64,000 bases of DNA from assembly GCF_030816155.1 (NCBI RefSeq), contig NZ_JAUSXR010000001.1:372001-436000 (forward strand), given 5' to 3'. Both the position numbers and the translations under genes were made by a program. The notes beneath the pieces are model-generated. The model searched no databases. It was not told the DNA's origin and was given only the letters and a program-made list of their open reading frames with translations. This document shows positions 35,572 through 44,577 of this stretch, piece by piece. Each line of letters begins with the position of its first letter. Position 1 is the first letter of the stretch. The stretch is from Arthrobacter woluwensis (GTDB lineage: Bacteria > Actinomycetota > Actinomycetes > Actinomycetales > Micrococcaceae).

Positions 35572-36348
35572 TCAGACGAGCGACTGGTGCAGCATGAAGA
35601 CCGCGCCGGACGGATCGGTGACCCGTGCGTGACGGCCATGCGGGTCGTCCCGCGGCTCCTCCAGCACCCGGCCGCCGAGCTCGGTGACCTTCCGGGCGGC
35701 GTTGTCGGCGTTGTCCACCACGAGGTAGATGAGCCAGTGCGACGGCACTCCCTCGGGGAGGAACTTCGCGGCGTCGAACAGTCCGGCACGCGCCTGATCG
35801 CCTTCGCCGAGTGTGCTGTAGCGGAAGTCCTCGGTGTCCTCCATGACGGAGATGTCCCAGCCGAAGGCCTTGCGGTAGAAATCCACCGCGGCGTCGTAAT
35901 TCCGGCTCGCCAGTTCGTGCCAGCCGACGGCGCCCGGCTCGTTGGCCAGGGAGTAGCCGCCGTGGGCGAGGGGCTCCCACACGCCGACGAAGGCGCCGGA
36001 CGGATCCTCGGCGATCGCCATGACGCCCATCTCGGGGACGGTCATAGGAGGCACGACGACCTGTCCGCCCGCTGCGGTGATCGCCGCGGCGGTGGCCTCG
36101 GCGTCGTCGCTCTTGAGGTAGATGCCCCAGGTGCTCGGCATCTCCTGCTGGTCCGGCTGCTTGGCCATGAGGCCGGCCACGCGGCGGCCGTCCTTGGACG
36201 CGGTCACGTAGCCGCCGTACTTCTCCTCATCACCGCTTTCGAAGGTCCAGCCCAGGAGTTCGCCGTAGAACTTCTTGGCTGCTTCCACGTCATCCGTCAT
36301 CAGATCGGCCCAGCAGGGATCACCGGGAGCGAAAGTAGGGGTGGTCAT
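35572..36348 (-). CDS. VOC (glyoxalase/bleomycin-resistance fold) protein, two-domain
   Basis: A 258-residue protein made of two tandem VOC modules (about residues 10-122 and 137-255), each with the beta-alpha-beta-beta-beta pattern and the FYG.L.GW / FYRKAFGWD segment. The ends PSGAFVGVWEP and PSGAVFMLHQS carry the typical metal-site strand. Such proteins are dioxygenase/isomerase-like enzymes or ligand-binding proteins; no substrate is evident. It is monocistronic. Confidence 0.9.
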   Translation of the reverse strand: MTTPTFAPGDPCWADLMTDDVEAAKKFYGELLGWTFESGDEEKYGGYVTASKDGRRVAGLMAKQPDQQEMPSTWGIYLKSDDAEATAAAITAAGGQVVVPPMTVPEMGVMAIAEDPSGAFVGVWEPLAHGGYSLANEPGAVGWHELASRNYDAAVDFYRKAFGWDISVMEDTEDFRYSTLGEGDQARAGLFDAAKFLPEGVPSHWLIYLVVDNADNAARKVTELGGRVLEEPRDDPHGRHARVTDPSGAVFMLHQSLV

Positions 36349-36539
36349 GATGCGCTCGCTTTCTAGGGAAGTGCCGCCGTGCGCCGGCGGACCAGGGTGG
36401 GCCGCGCCCGTGTTCCCTGATAGTGATGACGCTAACGCCGGGGTCCGACATTCTTCAACGGTTCGCTGCCGACCGGTGGATGAACTCCTGGCGGCCCGGG
36501 CCGGGAGCCGGGTGTGAGCGGCGGCCGGGCATGAAAAAA

Positions 36540-36569
36540 GGGCCCCGGAACCTGATGGTTCCGGGGCCC
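36540..36569 (-). terminator. terminator of tRNA-Ser(UGA)
   Basis: A perfect 13-base stem GGGCCCCGGAACC (36540-36552) with 36557-36569, loop TGAT, followed on the minus strand by six T residues. Confidence 0.9.
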
Positions 36570-36576
36570 TAGTCCG

Positions 36577-36664
36577 CGGAAGGTATGGGATTTGAACCCA
36601 TGAGACGGGGTTACCGCCTACTGGTTTTCAAGACCAGCTCCTTCGGCCGCTCGGACAACCTTCC
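36577..36664 (-). tRNA. tRNA-Ser (anticodon UGA)
   Basis: The complement starts GGAAGGTTGTCCGAGCGG and has a long variable arm. Anticodon loop CTTGAAA sits in a CTGGT/ACCAG stem (anticodon TGA), with discriminator G and no encoded CCA. Confidence 0.96.
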
Positions 36665-36808
36665 CTGCGTCAAAGTGTTTCACAGCGCGGACGCGCGCTC
36701 CAAACGTGCACGGCGCCGCCGGGGGAGCCGCGCACATGAGGCGCCGTGCACAATAGCCGCCGTGCACAATAGACGGGGGGCCAGAGCGTCCAGAGGAGAG
36801 TGGAGACC

Positions 36809-37792
36809 ATGCGAGCCGTCCAGATCACCGAGCCGGGAGGCCCGGAAGTCCTGCGGGTGACCGAGATGCCGGATCCGGTGCCCGGTCCGGGAGAGGTCCT
36901 GATCGACGTCGTCGCGGCCGGGCTGAACCGGGCCGACGTGCAGCAGCGCCGTGGGTTCTACCCGCCGCCAGCCGGCGCCTCCGACATCCCCGGCCTCGAG
37001 GTCTCCGGCCGCATCGCGGGCTTCGGCCCCGGCGTCTCTCGCCCGTTCGCCGTGGGGGAGAAGGTGGTGGCCCTGCTGTCCGGTGGCGGTTACGCCTCGA
37101 AGGTCGCGGTGCCCGCCGGCCAGGTGATCCGGATCCCGGAGGGCGTGGACCTGGTGACCGCGGCGGGCCTTCCCGAGGTCGCGGCGACGGTGTACTCCAA
37201 TCTCTACATGACGGCCGGGCTGCAGGAGGGCGAGACCGTCCTCATCCACGGGGCGACCGGCGGGATCGGCGCCTTCGCCATCCAGCTCGCGAAGGCCTTG
37301 GGCGCGGTCGTCGCCACGACGGCGGGCAGCGCCGAGAAGGTCGCCACCGCCCGGGGCTTCCTCGGCGCGGACGTCGCGATCGACTACACGACGCAGAGCT
37401 TCCCGGAGGCCCTGCGGGAAGCGAACGGCGGGCATGGCGCGGACGTGATCCTCGACGTCGTCGGCGCCAAGTATCTCTCCGCCAACCTCGACGCGCTGGA
37501 GGTGCACGGCCGTCTCGTGGTGATCGGCCTGCAGGGCGGCGCCCGCGGCGAGCTGGACCTGGGCGCGCTCCTGAGCAAGCGCGCGGCCGTCATCGGCACC
37601 ACGCTGCGCGCGCGTCCGGTGGAGGAGAAGACGGCCATCATGGACGCCGTGCGGGAGGTGGTCTGGCCGCTGATCGCCGACGGTTCCGTCCGCCCGCTGG
37701 TCGCGCGGACGTTCCCGCTGGCCGAGGTGGCCGAAGCACACCGGTACTTCGATTCCGGTCAGCACACAGGGAAAATCCTGTTGACCATGTGA
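36809..37792 (+). CDS. NAD(P)H:quinone oxidoreductase, zinc-independent MDR (PIG3/QorA type)
   Basis: A 327-residue medium-chain dehydrogenase without the zinc ligands of alcohol dehydrogenases. It has GLNRADVQQRRGFYPPPAGAS (PIG3-type substrate loop), the cofactor motif HGATGGIGAFAIQLAKALGA near 148-167 and a C-terminal SGQHTGKILL. It reduces quinones with NADPH. AGAGGAGAG at 36790-36798 supports ATG 36809; GTG 36800 is too close to it. It is followed 84 bases later by cstA. Confidence 0.92.
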   Translation: MRAVQITEPGGPEVLRVTEMPDPVPGPGEVLIDVVAAGLNRADVQQRRGFYPPPAGASDIPGLEVSGRIAGFGPGVSRPFAVGEKVVALLSGGGYASKVAVPAGQVIRIPEGVDLVTAAGLPEVAATVYSNLYMTAGLQEGETVLIHGATGGIGAFAIQLAKALGAVVATTAGSAEKVATARGFLGADVAIDYTTQSFPEALREANGGHGADVILDVVGAKYLSANLDALEVHGRLVVIGLQGGARGELDLGALLSKRAAVIGTTLRARPVEEKTAIMDAVREVVWPLIADGSVRPLVARTFPLAEVAEAHRYFDSGQHTGKILLTM

Positions 37793-37876
37793 CGTGTCTC
37801 TGAACTAGGGTGCCTAGTGGGACCGCTGCAGCACTGCACGGTCGCATCCGCTGACGTATGCACCCAGGAGGCCCCC

Positions 37877-40147
37877 ATGAGCGGTACACGCGGCACGGGA
37901 GAGCGGGGCGGCACTCTGCCGCCCGCCGCCGTCGCACCGGAGAGACTCGACGCCGAATCCCGGCGCTGGACCCCCGCGCGGATCGCGCTGTGGGCGGCCA
38001 TCGCCCTGCTCGGCGGGCTGGCGTGGGTCATGCTCGCGCTCGTCCGCGGGGAGACGGTCAACGCGATCTGGTTCGTGTTCGCCGCGGTCTGCACCTATCT
38101 GATCGCGTACCGCTTCTACTCGAAGTACCTGGAGAGGAAGCTGATCCGGCCGGATGACCGCCGGGCCACCCCAGCCGAGTACAAGGCCGACGGCAAGGAC
38201 CACGTCCGCACGGACCGGAACGTCCTGTTCGGCCACCATTTCGCCGCGATCGCCGGCGCCGGCCCGCTGGTCGGTCCCGTCATCGCGGCCCAGATGGGCT
38301 ACCTCCCGGGCACGATCTGGATCATCGTGGGCGTCGTGCTCGCGGGAGCGGTCCAGGACTACCTGGTGCTGTTCTTCTCCATGCGCCGCGGCGGCCGGTC
38401 CCTCGGACAGATGGCCCGCGAGGAACTCGGCGTGGTGGGCGGCACCGCGGCCCTGCTGGCGACACTGCTCATCATGGCGATCATCGTGGCCATCCTCGCG
38501 CTTGTGGTGGTCAACGCCCTCGGTGAGAGCCCCTGGGGCGTGTTCAGCGTCGCGATGACCATCCCGATCGCCCTGTTCATGGGCGTCTACCTGCGGTACA
38601 TCCGGCCCGGCAAGGTCCTGGAGATCTCCATCATCGGATTCGTCCTCCTGATGGCCGCGATCATCGGCGGCGGCTGGGTGGCGCACACCGAGTGGGGCGC
38701 GGCGTTCTTCCACCTGGACAAGAGCACCATCGCCTGGGCGATCATCGTGTACGGCTTCGTCGCCGCGATCCTCCCGGTCTGGCTGCTCCTGGCCCCGCGG
38801 GACTACCTCTCGACCTTCATGAAGATCGGCGTGATCGGCCTGCTGGCCGTCGCGATCGTGGTGGTCCGACCCGAGATCAACGTCCCCGCCTTCAGCGAAT
38901 TCGCGGGCCGGGACAACGGGCCGGTGTTCTCCGGCGCGCTGTTCCCGTTCCTCTTCGTCACCATCGCGTGCGGCGCCCTGTCGGGGTTCCACGCGTTGAT
39001 CGCGTCCGGCACCACGCCGAAGCTGATCGAGAAAGAGCGCCAGACCCGGTACATCGGCTACGGCGGCATGCTCATGGAGTCCTTCGTCGCGATCATGGCG
39101 CTGGTGGCGGCGGTCTCGATCGACCGCGGACTCTACTTCGTCATGAACGCCCCGCTCGCCCTCACCGGCGGCACCGTGGAACAGGCCGCGCAGTGGGTGA
39201 ACTCGCTCGGCCTGGCCGGGGTGAACGTGACCCCGGGTGAGCTCAAGGACGCGGCCGCGGCCGTGGGGGAGCAGACCATCATCTCCCGCTCGGGCGGTGC
39301 GCCCACCCTGGCCGTCGGCCTGGCCCACATCATGCAGCAGTTCATCGGTGGTCCGGGGATGGCGGCCTTCTGGTACCACTTCGCCATCATGTTCGAGGCG
39401 CTGTTCATCCTCACGGCCGTCGACGCCGGAACGCGCGTGGCCCGCTTCATGCTCCAGGATTCGATCGGGAACTTCGTGCCGAAGTTCAAGGACGCCTCCT
39501 GGCGTCCGGGCGCCTGGCTCTGCACGGCCATCATGGTCGCCGCCTGGGGCGCGGTCCTGATCATGGGGGTCACGGACCCGCTGGGCGGGATCAACACCCT
39601 GTTCCCGCTCTTCGGCATCGCGAACCAGCTGCTGGCCGCGATCGCCCTGGCCGTCTGCCTGGCGATCGTCGCGAAGAAGGGGAGGTTCGGAGCGCTCTGG
39701 ATGGTGGCGCTGCCACTGGCCTTCACCGCGGTGGTCACGATCACCGCCAGCTTCCAGAAGATCTTCTCGACCGTCCCGGCCGTCGGGTACTTCGCGAACA
39801 ATGCCGCCTTCAGCAAGGCGCTCGCGGACGGCAAGACGTCCTTCGGCACCGCGAAAACCGTGCCCGCCATGGAGGCCGTGGTCCGCAACACCATGATCCA
39901 GGGCATCCTGTCCGTGGTGTTCGTGGTCCTCGCGATCATCGTCATCATCACCGCGCTGATCGCCACGGTCCGGGCCTTCCAGGCGCACCGGGCCGGGGAA
40001 ACGGTCACGGATCACGAGGACCCGTTCGTCCCGTCGAAGGTCTTCGCCCCCGCCGGCTTGATCCCCACCGCTGCCGAGCGCGAACTCGCCGCGGAGTGGG
40101 CCGAGGTGCCGGCCTCGGAGCGTCTCGCGGACGCGGGGCACCACTGA
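37877..40147 (+). CDS. cstA: carbon-starvation protein CstA, pyruvate/peptide transporter
   Basis: A 756-residue membrane protein with about 16-18 helices. The CstA signature follows the first two helices (HVRTDRNVLFGHHFAAIAGAGPLVGPV), with further conserved helices FGIANQLLAAIAL and VDAGTR. CstA transports pyruvate (and peptides) during carbon limitation. An AGGAGG ribosome-binding site 5 bases upstream fixes ATG 37877. The stop overlaps the YbdD start by one base (TGATG), the usual conserved pairing. Confidence 0.95.
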   Translation: MSGTRGTGERGGTLPPAAVAPERLDAESRRWTPARIALWAAIALLGGLAWVMLALVRGETVNAIWFVFAAVCTYLIAYRFYSKYLERKLIRPDDRRATPAEYKADGKDHVRTDRNVLFGHHFAAIAGAGPLVGPVIAAQMGYLPGTIWIIVGVVLAGAVQDYLVLFFSMRRGGRSLGQMAREELGVVGGTAALLATLLIMAIIVAILALVVVNALGESPWGVFSVAMTIPIALFMGVYLRYIRPGKVLEISIIGFVLLMAAIIGGGWVAHTEWGAAFFHLDKSTIAWAIIVYGFVAAILPVWLLLAPRDYLSTFMKIGVIGLLAVAIVVVRPEINVPAFSEFAGRDNGPVFSGALFPFLFVTIACGALSGFHALIASGTTPKLIEKERQTRYIGYGGMLMESFVAIMALVAAVSIDRGLYFVMNAPLALTGGTVEQAAQWVNSLGLAGVNVTPGELKDAAAAVGEQTIISRSGGAPTLAVGLAHIMQQFIGGPGMAAFWYHFAIMFEALFILTAVDAGTRVARFMLQDSIGNFVPKFKDASWRPGAWLCTAIMVAAWGAVLIMGVTDPLGGINTLFPLFGIANQLLAAIALAVCLAIVAKKGRFGALWMVALPLAFTAVVTITASFQKIFSTVPAVGYFANNAAFSKALADGKTSFGTAKTVPAMEAVVRNTMIQGILSVVFVVLAIIVIITALIATVRAFQAHRAGETVTDHEDPFVPSKVFAPAGLIPTAAERELAAEWAEVPASERLADAGHH

Positions 40148-40458
40148 TGCGTCGCAAGAGCCCGACGACGGCGGCCACCCCGCCGTCGTCAGCGGCGCCG
40201 GCGCCGTCTGCCCTGCCGGCTTCGGCCGCGCCGCCGGGCGGTGCGGAGATCCTGCCGTCCTCACCGTGGGAGCGGCTGGCACGGGGCGCCCGGTCCTTGC
40301 GGCGGGGGATCCGCGGAGTGCTCGGGGCCGACGCGTACGAGAAGTACCTCGAGTTCCACGCGGCCCACCACCCCGGTCACGAGCCGCTGAGCGAAGCGGA
40401 GTTCTGGCGGGACCGCACCGACCGGCAGGACCGGAATCCACAGGGCCGGTGCTGCTGA
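40147..40458 (+). CDS. YbdD/YjiX family protein (CstA partner)
   Basis: A 103-residue protein starting at the ATG that overlaps the cstA stop. The C-terminal 65 residues match the short YbdD/YjiX family (GVLGADAYEKYLEFHAAHHPGHEP then EFWRDRTDRQ). The first 35 residues are an Ala/Pro/Ser-rich extension. YbdD-type proteins are needed for pyruvate uptake by the CstA-family transporter BtsT; the same role here is inferred from the family and the operon. Confidence 0.92.
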   Translation: MRRKSPTTAATPPSSAAPAPSALPASAAPPGGAEILPSSPWERLARGARSLRRGIRGVLGADAYEKYLEFHAAHHPGHEPLSEAEFWRDRTDRQDRNPQGRCC

Positions 40459-40478
40459 GCCCGTGAGAGTATGGGGCC

Positions 40479-41150
40479 ATGAGTGAGGAGCCGAAGCCAC
40501 AGGAATCCGCAGCGGCGGCCGGATCGGACGGGCGAGTGGAGGGGCGTCCCGTGGAGGGGACGCCGGTGGACGGCCCGACTGAAGGGCAGGAGTCCCGGAC
40601 CCGGGAGCCCGGCGTCCAGGACGGTCCCGGCGGTGAAGGTGACCGCCGCCCCCGCAACATGCTCGAACTCGTGGACGAACCGGCCAAGGTGATGCGGATC
40701 GGGACCATGATCCGGCAGCTCCTGGAGGAGGTGAAGGCCGCGCCTCTGGACGATGCCGCACGAGGCCGCCTCGCGGAGATCCACGAGCGCTCCATCAAGG
40801 AACTCGAGGAAGGGCTGGCCCCCGAACTGGTGGAGGAACTGGAACGGATCTCCTTGCCGTTCCCGGACGATTCCGCGCCGTCGGACGCGGAGCTGAGGAT
40901 CGCCCAGGCGCAGCTCGTCGGCTGGCTCGAAGGGCTCTTCCACGGCATCCAGACGGCGATAGCCGCCCAGCAGGCTGCCCGCGAGCAGATGGCGGCCCAG
41001 CTCCGGCAGCTCCCGCCCGGCACCATGGTCGCACCGGGCGTGGTCATCGGCGCCAACGGGGAGCCGCAGCGTGCCCCGGCCCGCCCACAGCAGAACCCGC
41101 GGCATGCCGGACCCGAGGAGCCCGACTCCGGCCTCGGCCAGTACCTCTAG
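40479..41150 (+). CDS. bpa: bacterial proteasome activator Bpa (PafE)
   Basis: A 223-residue protein with a disordered acidic N-terminus (1-58) and the conserved Bpa helical core (NMLELVDEPAKVMRIG to about residue 175). It ends in GQYL, the HbYX-type motif that docks into the 20S proteasome alpha ring. Bpa forms a ring that opens the proteasome gate without ATP and helps degrade unfolded proteins. It lies 20 bases after ybdD and 3 bases before the next gene. The proteasome genes themselves are not in this window. Confidence 0.94.
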   Translation: MSEEPKPQESAAAAGSDGRVEGRPVEGTPVDGPTEGQESRTREPGVQDGPGGEGDRRPRNMLELVDEPAKVMRIGTMIRQLLEEVKAAPLDDAARGRLAEIHERSIKELEEGLAPELVEELERISLPFPDDSAPSDAELRIAQAQLVGWLEGLFHGIQTAIAAQQAAREQMAAQLRQLPPGTMVAPGVVIGANGEPQRAPARPQQNPRHAGPEEPDSGLGQYL

Positions 41151-41153
41151 CCC

Positions 41154-41579
41154 ATGGGTCTGTTCAGCGAGCTGAGGCAGGCCCGCCGCGATGACGCGGA
41201 GCTGGGCAAGGGCCTCTGGCGGCGTGCCCACGACCGGTTCCGGCGCGGCCTGGACCGCTTCCACCAGGTGCTCGACGGCGTGAGCGACGACGCCCTGTAC
41301 GCCGAGCTGTTGCCGATCGCCGACGAACTGGCCGCGCTGCTCCCACGGGTCCGGGTCATCTGCGTGGAGGCGCAGCGGAGCACCCCGAGCGACGGACTCG
41401 ACATCCCGCCGGACCTGGCCCCCTTGCACCGTCTGCTCTCCCGGGCGGGCAATGACCTGGCGACCGCCGCTCAGGCGGCCACGATGGCCCGGCTCGGCAC
41501 CACCGACGTGGACAGCGTGCGGCGGCGGGCCGCCGTCGTCGGGTCCCTGGTCTCCGAAGCGGAGCAATCCGCGCGGTGA
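41154..41579 (+). CDS. hypothetical protein coupled to bpa
   Basis: A 141-residue, mainly alpha-helical soluble protein starting 3 bases after the bpa stop, so it is translationally coupled. The N-terminus (MGLFSELRQARRDDAELGK) and central region are Arg- and Asp-rich. It has no signal peptide, membrane helix or motif I recognise. The tight linkage suggests a role related to Bpa/proteasome or to protein turnover, but nothing in the sequence proves it. Confidence 0.75.
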   Translation: MGLFSELRQARRDDAELGKGLWRRAHDRFRRGLDRFHQVLDGVSDDALYAELLPIADELAALLPRVRVICVEAQRSTPSDGLDIPPDLAPLHRLLSRAGNDLATAAQAATMARLGTTDVDSVRRRAAVVGSLVSEAEQSAR

Positions 41580-41663
41580 CCGGATCTATTCCCGGATTCG
41601 CTGACAGAGAACCGGGAGCTTTGTGTCTGGTGGCATGACAGCTTCCTTTGGAAGGATGGCGCC

Positions 41664-42503
41664 ATGAGCGCAAACCCGAATCTCACTTTCAACGATGGCA
41701 ACACCATCCCCCAGCTCGGCTACGGCGTGTGGCAGGTGGCCGACGACGTCGCGGAGACCGTGGTCGGACAGGCTTTCGAGGCCGGCTACCGCCACATCGA
41801 CACGGCCAAGATCTACGGCAACGAGGCGGGTGTGGGCCGCGCGATCGCGGCGTCCGGCCTCGACCCCAAGGACCTCTTCATCACCACCAAACTGTGGAAC
41901 TCCGACCAGGGCTACGAGAAGACCCTCGCAGCCTTCGAGGAGTCTCTGGACCGCCTCGGCCTGGACCACCTCGACCTGTACCTGATCCACTGGCTGCAGC
42001 CGCAGCGTGGCACCTACGTGGACACCTGGAAGGCCCTGGTCGAACTGCAGAAGCGCGGTCGCGTGACCTCCATCGGCGTCTGCAACTTCACCGGCGAGGC
42101 CATCGATGAACTGATCGAGGCCACGGGCGTCGTGCCGGCCATCCACCAGATCGAGCTGCACCCGTACTTCAACCAGGCCGGTCTGCGCGAGTACAACGCG
42201 GGCAAGGGCATTCTCACCCAGGCCTGGTCCCCGCTGGGCCAGGGCGGCGAGCTGCTGAGCGACCCCGAGGTGGTGCGCATCGCCGAGAAGCACGGCGCCA
42301 CTCCCGCTCAGGTGGTCATCGCCTGGCACCTGGCCATCGGCAACGTGGTCATCCCGAAGTCGGTCACGCAGAGCCGCATCGTGGAGAACCTCGCCGCGCT
42401 GGATGTGACGCTGGATGACGAGGACATCACGGCGCTGAGCAGCCTTGACCGTGGCGCCGAGGGCCGTATCGGCCCCGACCCGGCGGTCTCCGACTTCGCC
42501 TGA
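41664..42503 (+). CDS. aldo/keto reductase (2,5-diketo-D-gluconate reductase-like)
   Basis: A 279-residue TIM-barrel reductase of the AKR superfamily with the catalytic tetrad Asp46, Tyr51, Lys76 and His109. It has the GYRHIDTAKIYGNE signature and the C-terminal NADPH site IPKSVTQSRIVEN. It reduces aldehydes and ketones, including diketogluconate or methylglyoxal-type carbonyls. It is monocistronic, with a strong terminator. Confidence 0.93.
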   Translation: MSANPNLTFNDGNTIPQLGYGVWQVADDVAETVVGQAFEAGYRHIDTAKIYGNEAGVGRAIAASGLDPKDLFITTKLWNSDQGYEKTLAAFEESLDRLGLDHLDLYLIHWLQPQRGTYVDTWKALVELQKRGRVTSIGVCNFTGEAIDELIEATGVVPAIHQIELHPYFNQAGLREYNAGKGILTQAWSPLGQGGELLSDPEVVRIAEKHGATPAQVVIAWHLAIGNVVIPKSVTQSRIVENLAALDVTLDDEDITALSSLDRGAEGRIGPDPAVSDFA

Positions 42504-42569
42504 TCCCCGGGATCCACCGGTCTCCGGGATCCACCGGACGGGACGCCCCGTTCCGGCAAGGTCTCTCAG

Positions 42570-42612
42570 AACGCCCGTGGGGTGGCCGCACGCCGGTCGC
42601 CCCGCGGGCGTT
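42570..42612 (+). terminator. terminator of aldo/keto reductase gene
   Basis: AACGCCCG-T-GGGG (42570-42582) pairs with CCCC-G-CGGGCGTT (42600-42612), followed by TTGTTGTT. It also abuts the convergent glycosyltransferase gene. Confidence 0.85.
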
Positions 42613-42681
42613 TTGTTGTTCCGGGAGTGGCGCACGGGTGCGGGTATTGGGACCCGGCGTTGGCCGGGCCCAAGGCGAGGC

Positions 42682-44178
42682 TCAGGGGCAGCGGAACTCC
42701 GCGAAGTGGAGCCGCTGCGCGTCGACGACCCGGACCTGGCGGCAGCCCGCCTGAGCGAAGGCGCCGGCCTGCGACGGCTGCTGACCGCCGTCGCCGACGT
42801 ACAGCACCGTGCCGTGGAGCTCCGCCGCCGGGACGCGCCGGTTCACGCCCCACAGGGTCCCGGAGTCGGCAGGACTTGACGCGAGGGACAGATCTTTCAC
42901 CCCCGTGAAGTCGTGCGGGTACGCCATGGACGCCTGACGGTTCTCGGGACGGCCGTAGACCACGCCCGCGACGCCGGGGGTCTGATCGACCAGCACGGCG
43001 ATGTCCCGGAGGCGGTCGTGAGGGACGTTGACGAAGGACTTGAGCGAGAGCTGGGGCACCGTGGCGGTCACCAGGATCAGGACGGCCGCCAGCAGCGCCG
43101 GAACGGCTTTCACCCGGTGGAGGTGTGCCAGCCCGAGGGCGGCGAGCAGCGCGAGCCCCGGAGCGGTGAAGGTGAGGTACCGCGGCTCGTAGATCGGCTT
43201 GACCGCGAGGCTCACGAGCCCGAGTCCGAGCGACGGGACCAGGATCCAGCAGAGGCCGAGCAGCGCGAGCGATCGTGTCCCGGCGGCGTTCTCAGCATCG
43301 GGCGCCGGCCGGAGCGCGGTCCAGAGGCCCACCACTGCCAGCCCGGCGAGGAGGAGGGCGAGGAGCCCCACGCAGGCCAGGATCCACGCCGGAGGGGTGT
43401 TGCCCGTCGGACGGTCGTTCCCATAGAAGTACTGCTTCAGCAGGATGTTCGCCAGGGTGTCGGTAAGCGACCTGCGCCCGATCCAGTCCGCCTGGGCGCT
43501 CTGCCGGGACACCGCCCAGAGGAACGGCGCGGTGACGAGACACGAGATGACCACCACGACGCCGACCCGCAGCAGGTGCCGCCGCGCGCACAGGGCGGTG
43601 GCCAGCAGATGCGCCGAAAGCAGGAGCGCGAACGGGAAGAAGAGCAGGGTGCCCAGCACGGCCAGGACGCCGTAGGCCACGAGGATCTCGGGGCGCGGGC
43701 GCTTCCAGGCGGACGTCAGCAGGAGCGTGGCGAAGACCGCCAGCAGGAGGGACAGGGCTGCGGACCGCGCTTCGCTGCCGGCCCAGGTCACCCGCGGCAG
43801 CACCGCCAGGATCAGTCCGGCGGCCACCGCGGCCGGGAGCGCGACGAACCGCCGTGCGAGCGCCACCATGCCGGCACAGGCCGCCGCGGCCGCTACTGCC
43901 GACGGGAACCGCAGCGCGGTCTCCGAGATCCCGGCGACCCCGGTCCAGAGGTGGAGGACCAGGTAGTAGAGACCGTGGGACAGGTCGATGGTGGAGAAGA
44001 GCGCGGGAAGATCAGCGAAAGGCCGGGTGGACGCGGAGATCGTGGCCACCTCGTCCTCCCAGAACGAAGGCTGCCAGGAGCCGAGGAAGGAGGCGAGGAA
44101 CCCGAGTGCGGCCACCACCGAGTAGAGCTTCCAGGGTCGGCCGCGGTCCACGGTCTCCGCTGCGGGAAGGGAACTCAT
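42682..44178 (-). CDS. GT-C-fold membrane glycosyltransferase-like protein
   Basis: A 498-residue protein with about eleven membrane helices and a C-terminal soluble domain from about residue 400. The first extracytoplasmic loop carries an acidic EDE motif (residues 41-43, SFWEDEVATI), the position of the catalytic acid in polyprenyl-phosphate-dependent mannosyltransferases (GT39/GT-C). It is a likely polyprenol-sugar-dependent glycosyltransferase of the envelope. The start is ATG 44178, as the longer frame adds only non-conserved sequence. No other glycan gene is adjacent. Confidence 0.8.
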   Translation of the reverse strand: MSSLPAAETVDRGRPWKLYSVVAALGFLASFLGSWQPSFWEDEVATISASTRPFADLPALFSTIDLSHGLYYLVLHLWTGVAGISETALRFPSAVAAAAACAGMVALARRFVALPAAVAAGLILAVLPRVTWAGSEARSAALSLLLAVFATLLLTSAWKRPRPEILVAYGVLAVLGTLLFFPFALLLSAHLLATALCARRHLLRVGVVVVISCLVTAPFLWAVSRQSAQADWIGRRSLTDTLANILLKQYFYGNDRPTGNTPPAWILACVGLLALLLAGLAVVGLWTALRPAPDAENAAGTRSLALLGLCWILVPSLGLGLVSLAVKPIYEPRYLTFTAPGLALLAALGLAHLHRVKAVPALLAAVLILVTATVPQLSLKSFVNVPHDRLRDIAVLVDQTPGVAGVVYGRPENRQASMAYPHDFTGVKDLSLASSPADSGTLWGVNRRVPAAELHGTVLYVGDGGQQPSQAGAFAQAGCRQVRVVDAQRLHFAEFRCP

Positions 44179-44215
44179 GAGGCACTCCGTCTCGTGTCCT
44201 GGGGCGGGTACGGCG

Positions 44216-44247
44216 AAGGCCCGGATCCCTGAGGATCGCGGGCCTTC
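44216..44247 (-). terminator. hairpin downstream of tRNA-Thr
   Basis: AAGGCCCGGATCC (44216-44228) pairs with 44233-44246 with one bulged base. There is no T-run, so it is a moderate candidate. Confidence 0.5.
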
Positions 44248-44257
44248 CACCTTCCGG

Positions 44258-44330
44258 AGCTTCCTATCAGAATCGAACTGATGACCTTTTCATTACGAGT
44301 GAAACGCTCTACCGACTGAGCTAAGGAAGC
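44258..44330 (-). tRNA. tRNA-Thr (anticodon CGU)
   Basis: A 73-base cloverleaf on the complement: GCTTCCT/AGGAAGC acceptor stem, anticodon loop CTCGTAA in a TTTCA/TGAAA stem (anticodon CGT), T-loop TTCGATT and discriminator T. CCA is not encoded. Confidence 0.95.
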
Positions 44331-44577
44331 ACATGCCGCGCCTGGCCTGCTGGCCTGACCGCACAGGAAACAAGTTTAGAGGGCACTTCGGCTGTCGGTC
44401 AAAACGGGCCTCCCGCAGAGCTTCTTCCCGGTGCTGGCGCCTGTTCATGTCCCGGTTCTGCGCGGTTCAGCTGGCTGTCGCCCACGCACGCGAACCTGTA
44501 GCTCACGGCGCCAAGGGGGGCACGTGCTGCCGCGCGGCCGGACCCGCGGGGCGAAGACCAGCAGAGGAGCGCACACG

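Noticed and set aside
37814..41056. Minus-strand open frame of about 1080 codons opposite cstA, ybdD and bpa
   Set aside because: Asp/His/Arg-rich translation with no domain, entirely antisense to four recognised genes; a GC artefact.
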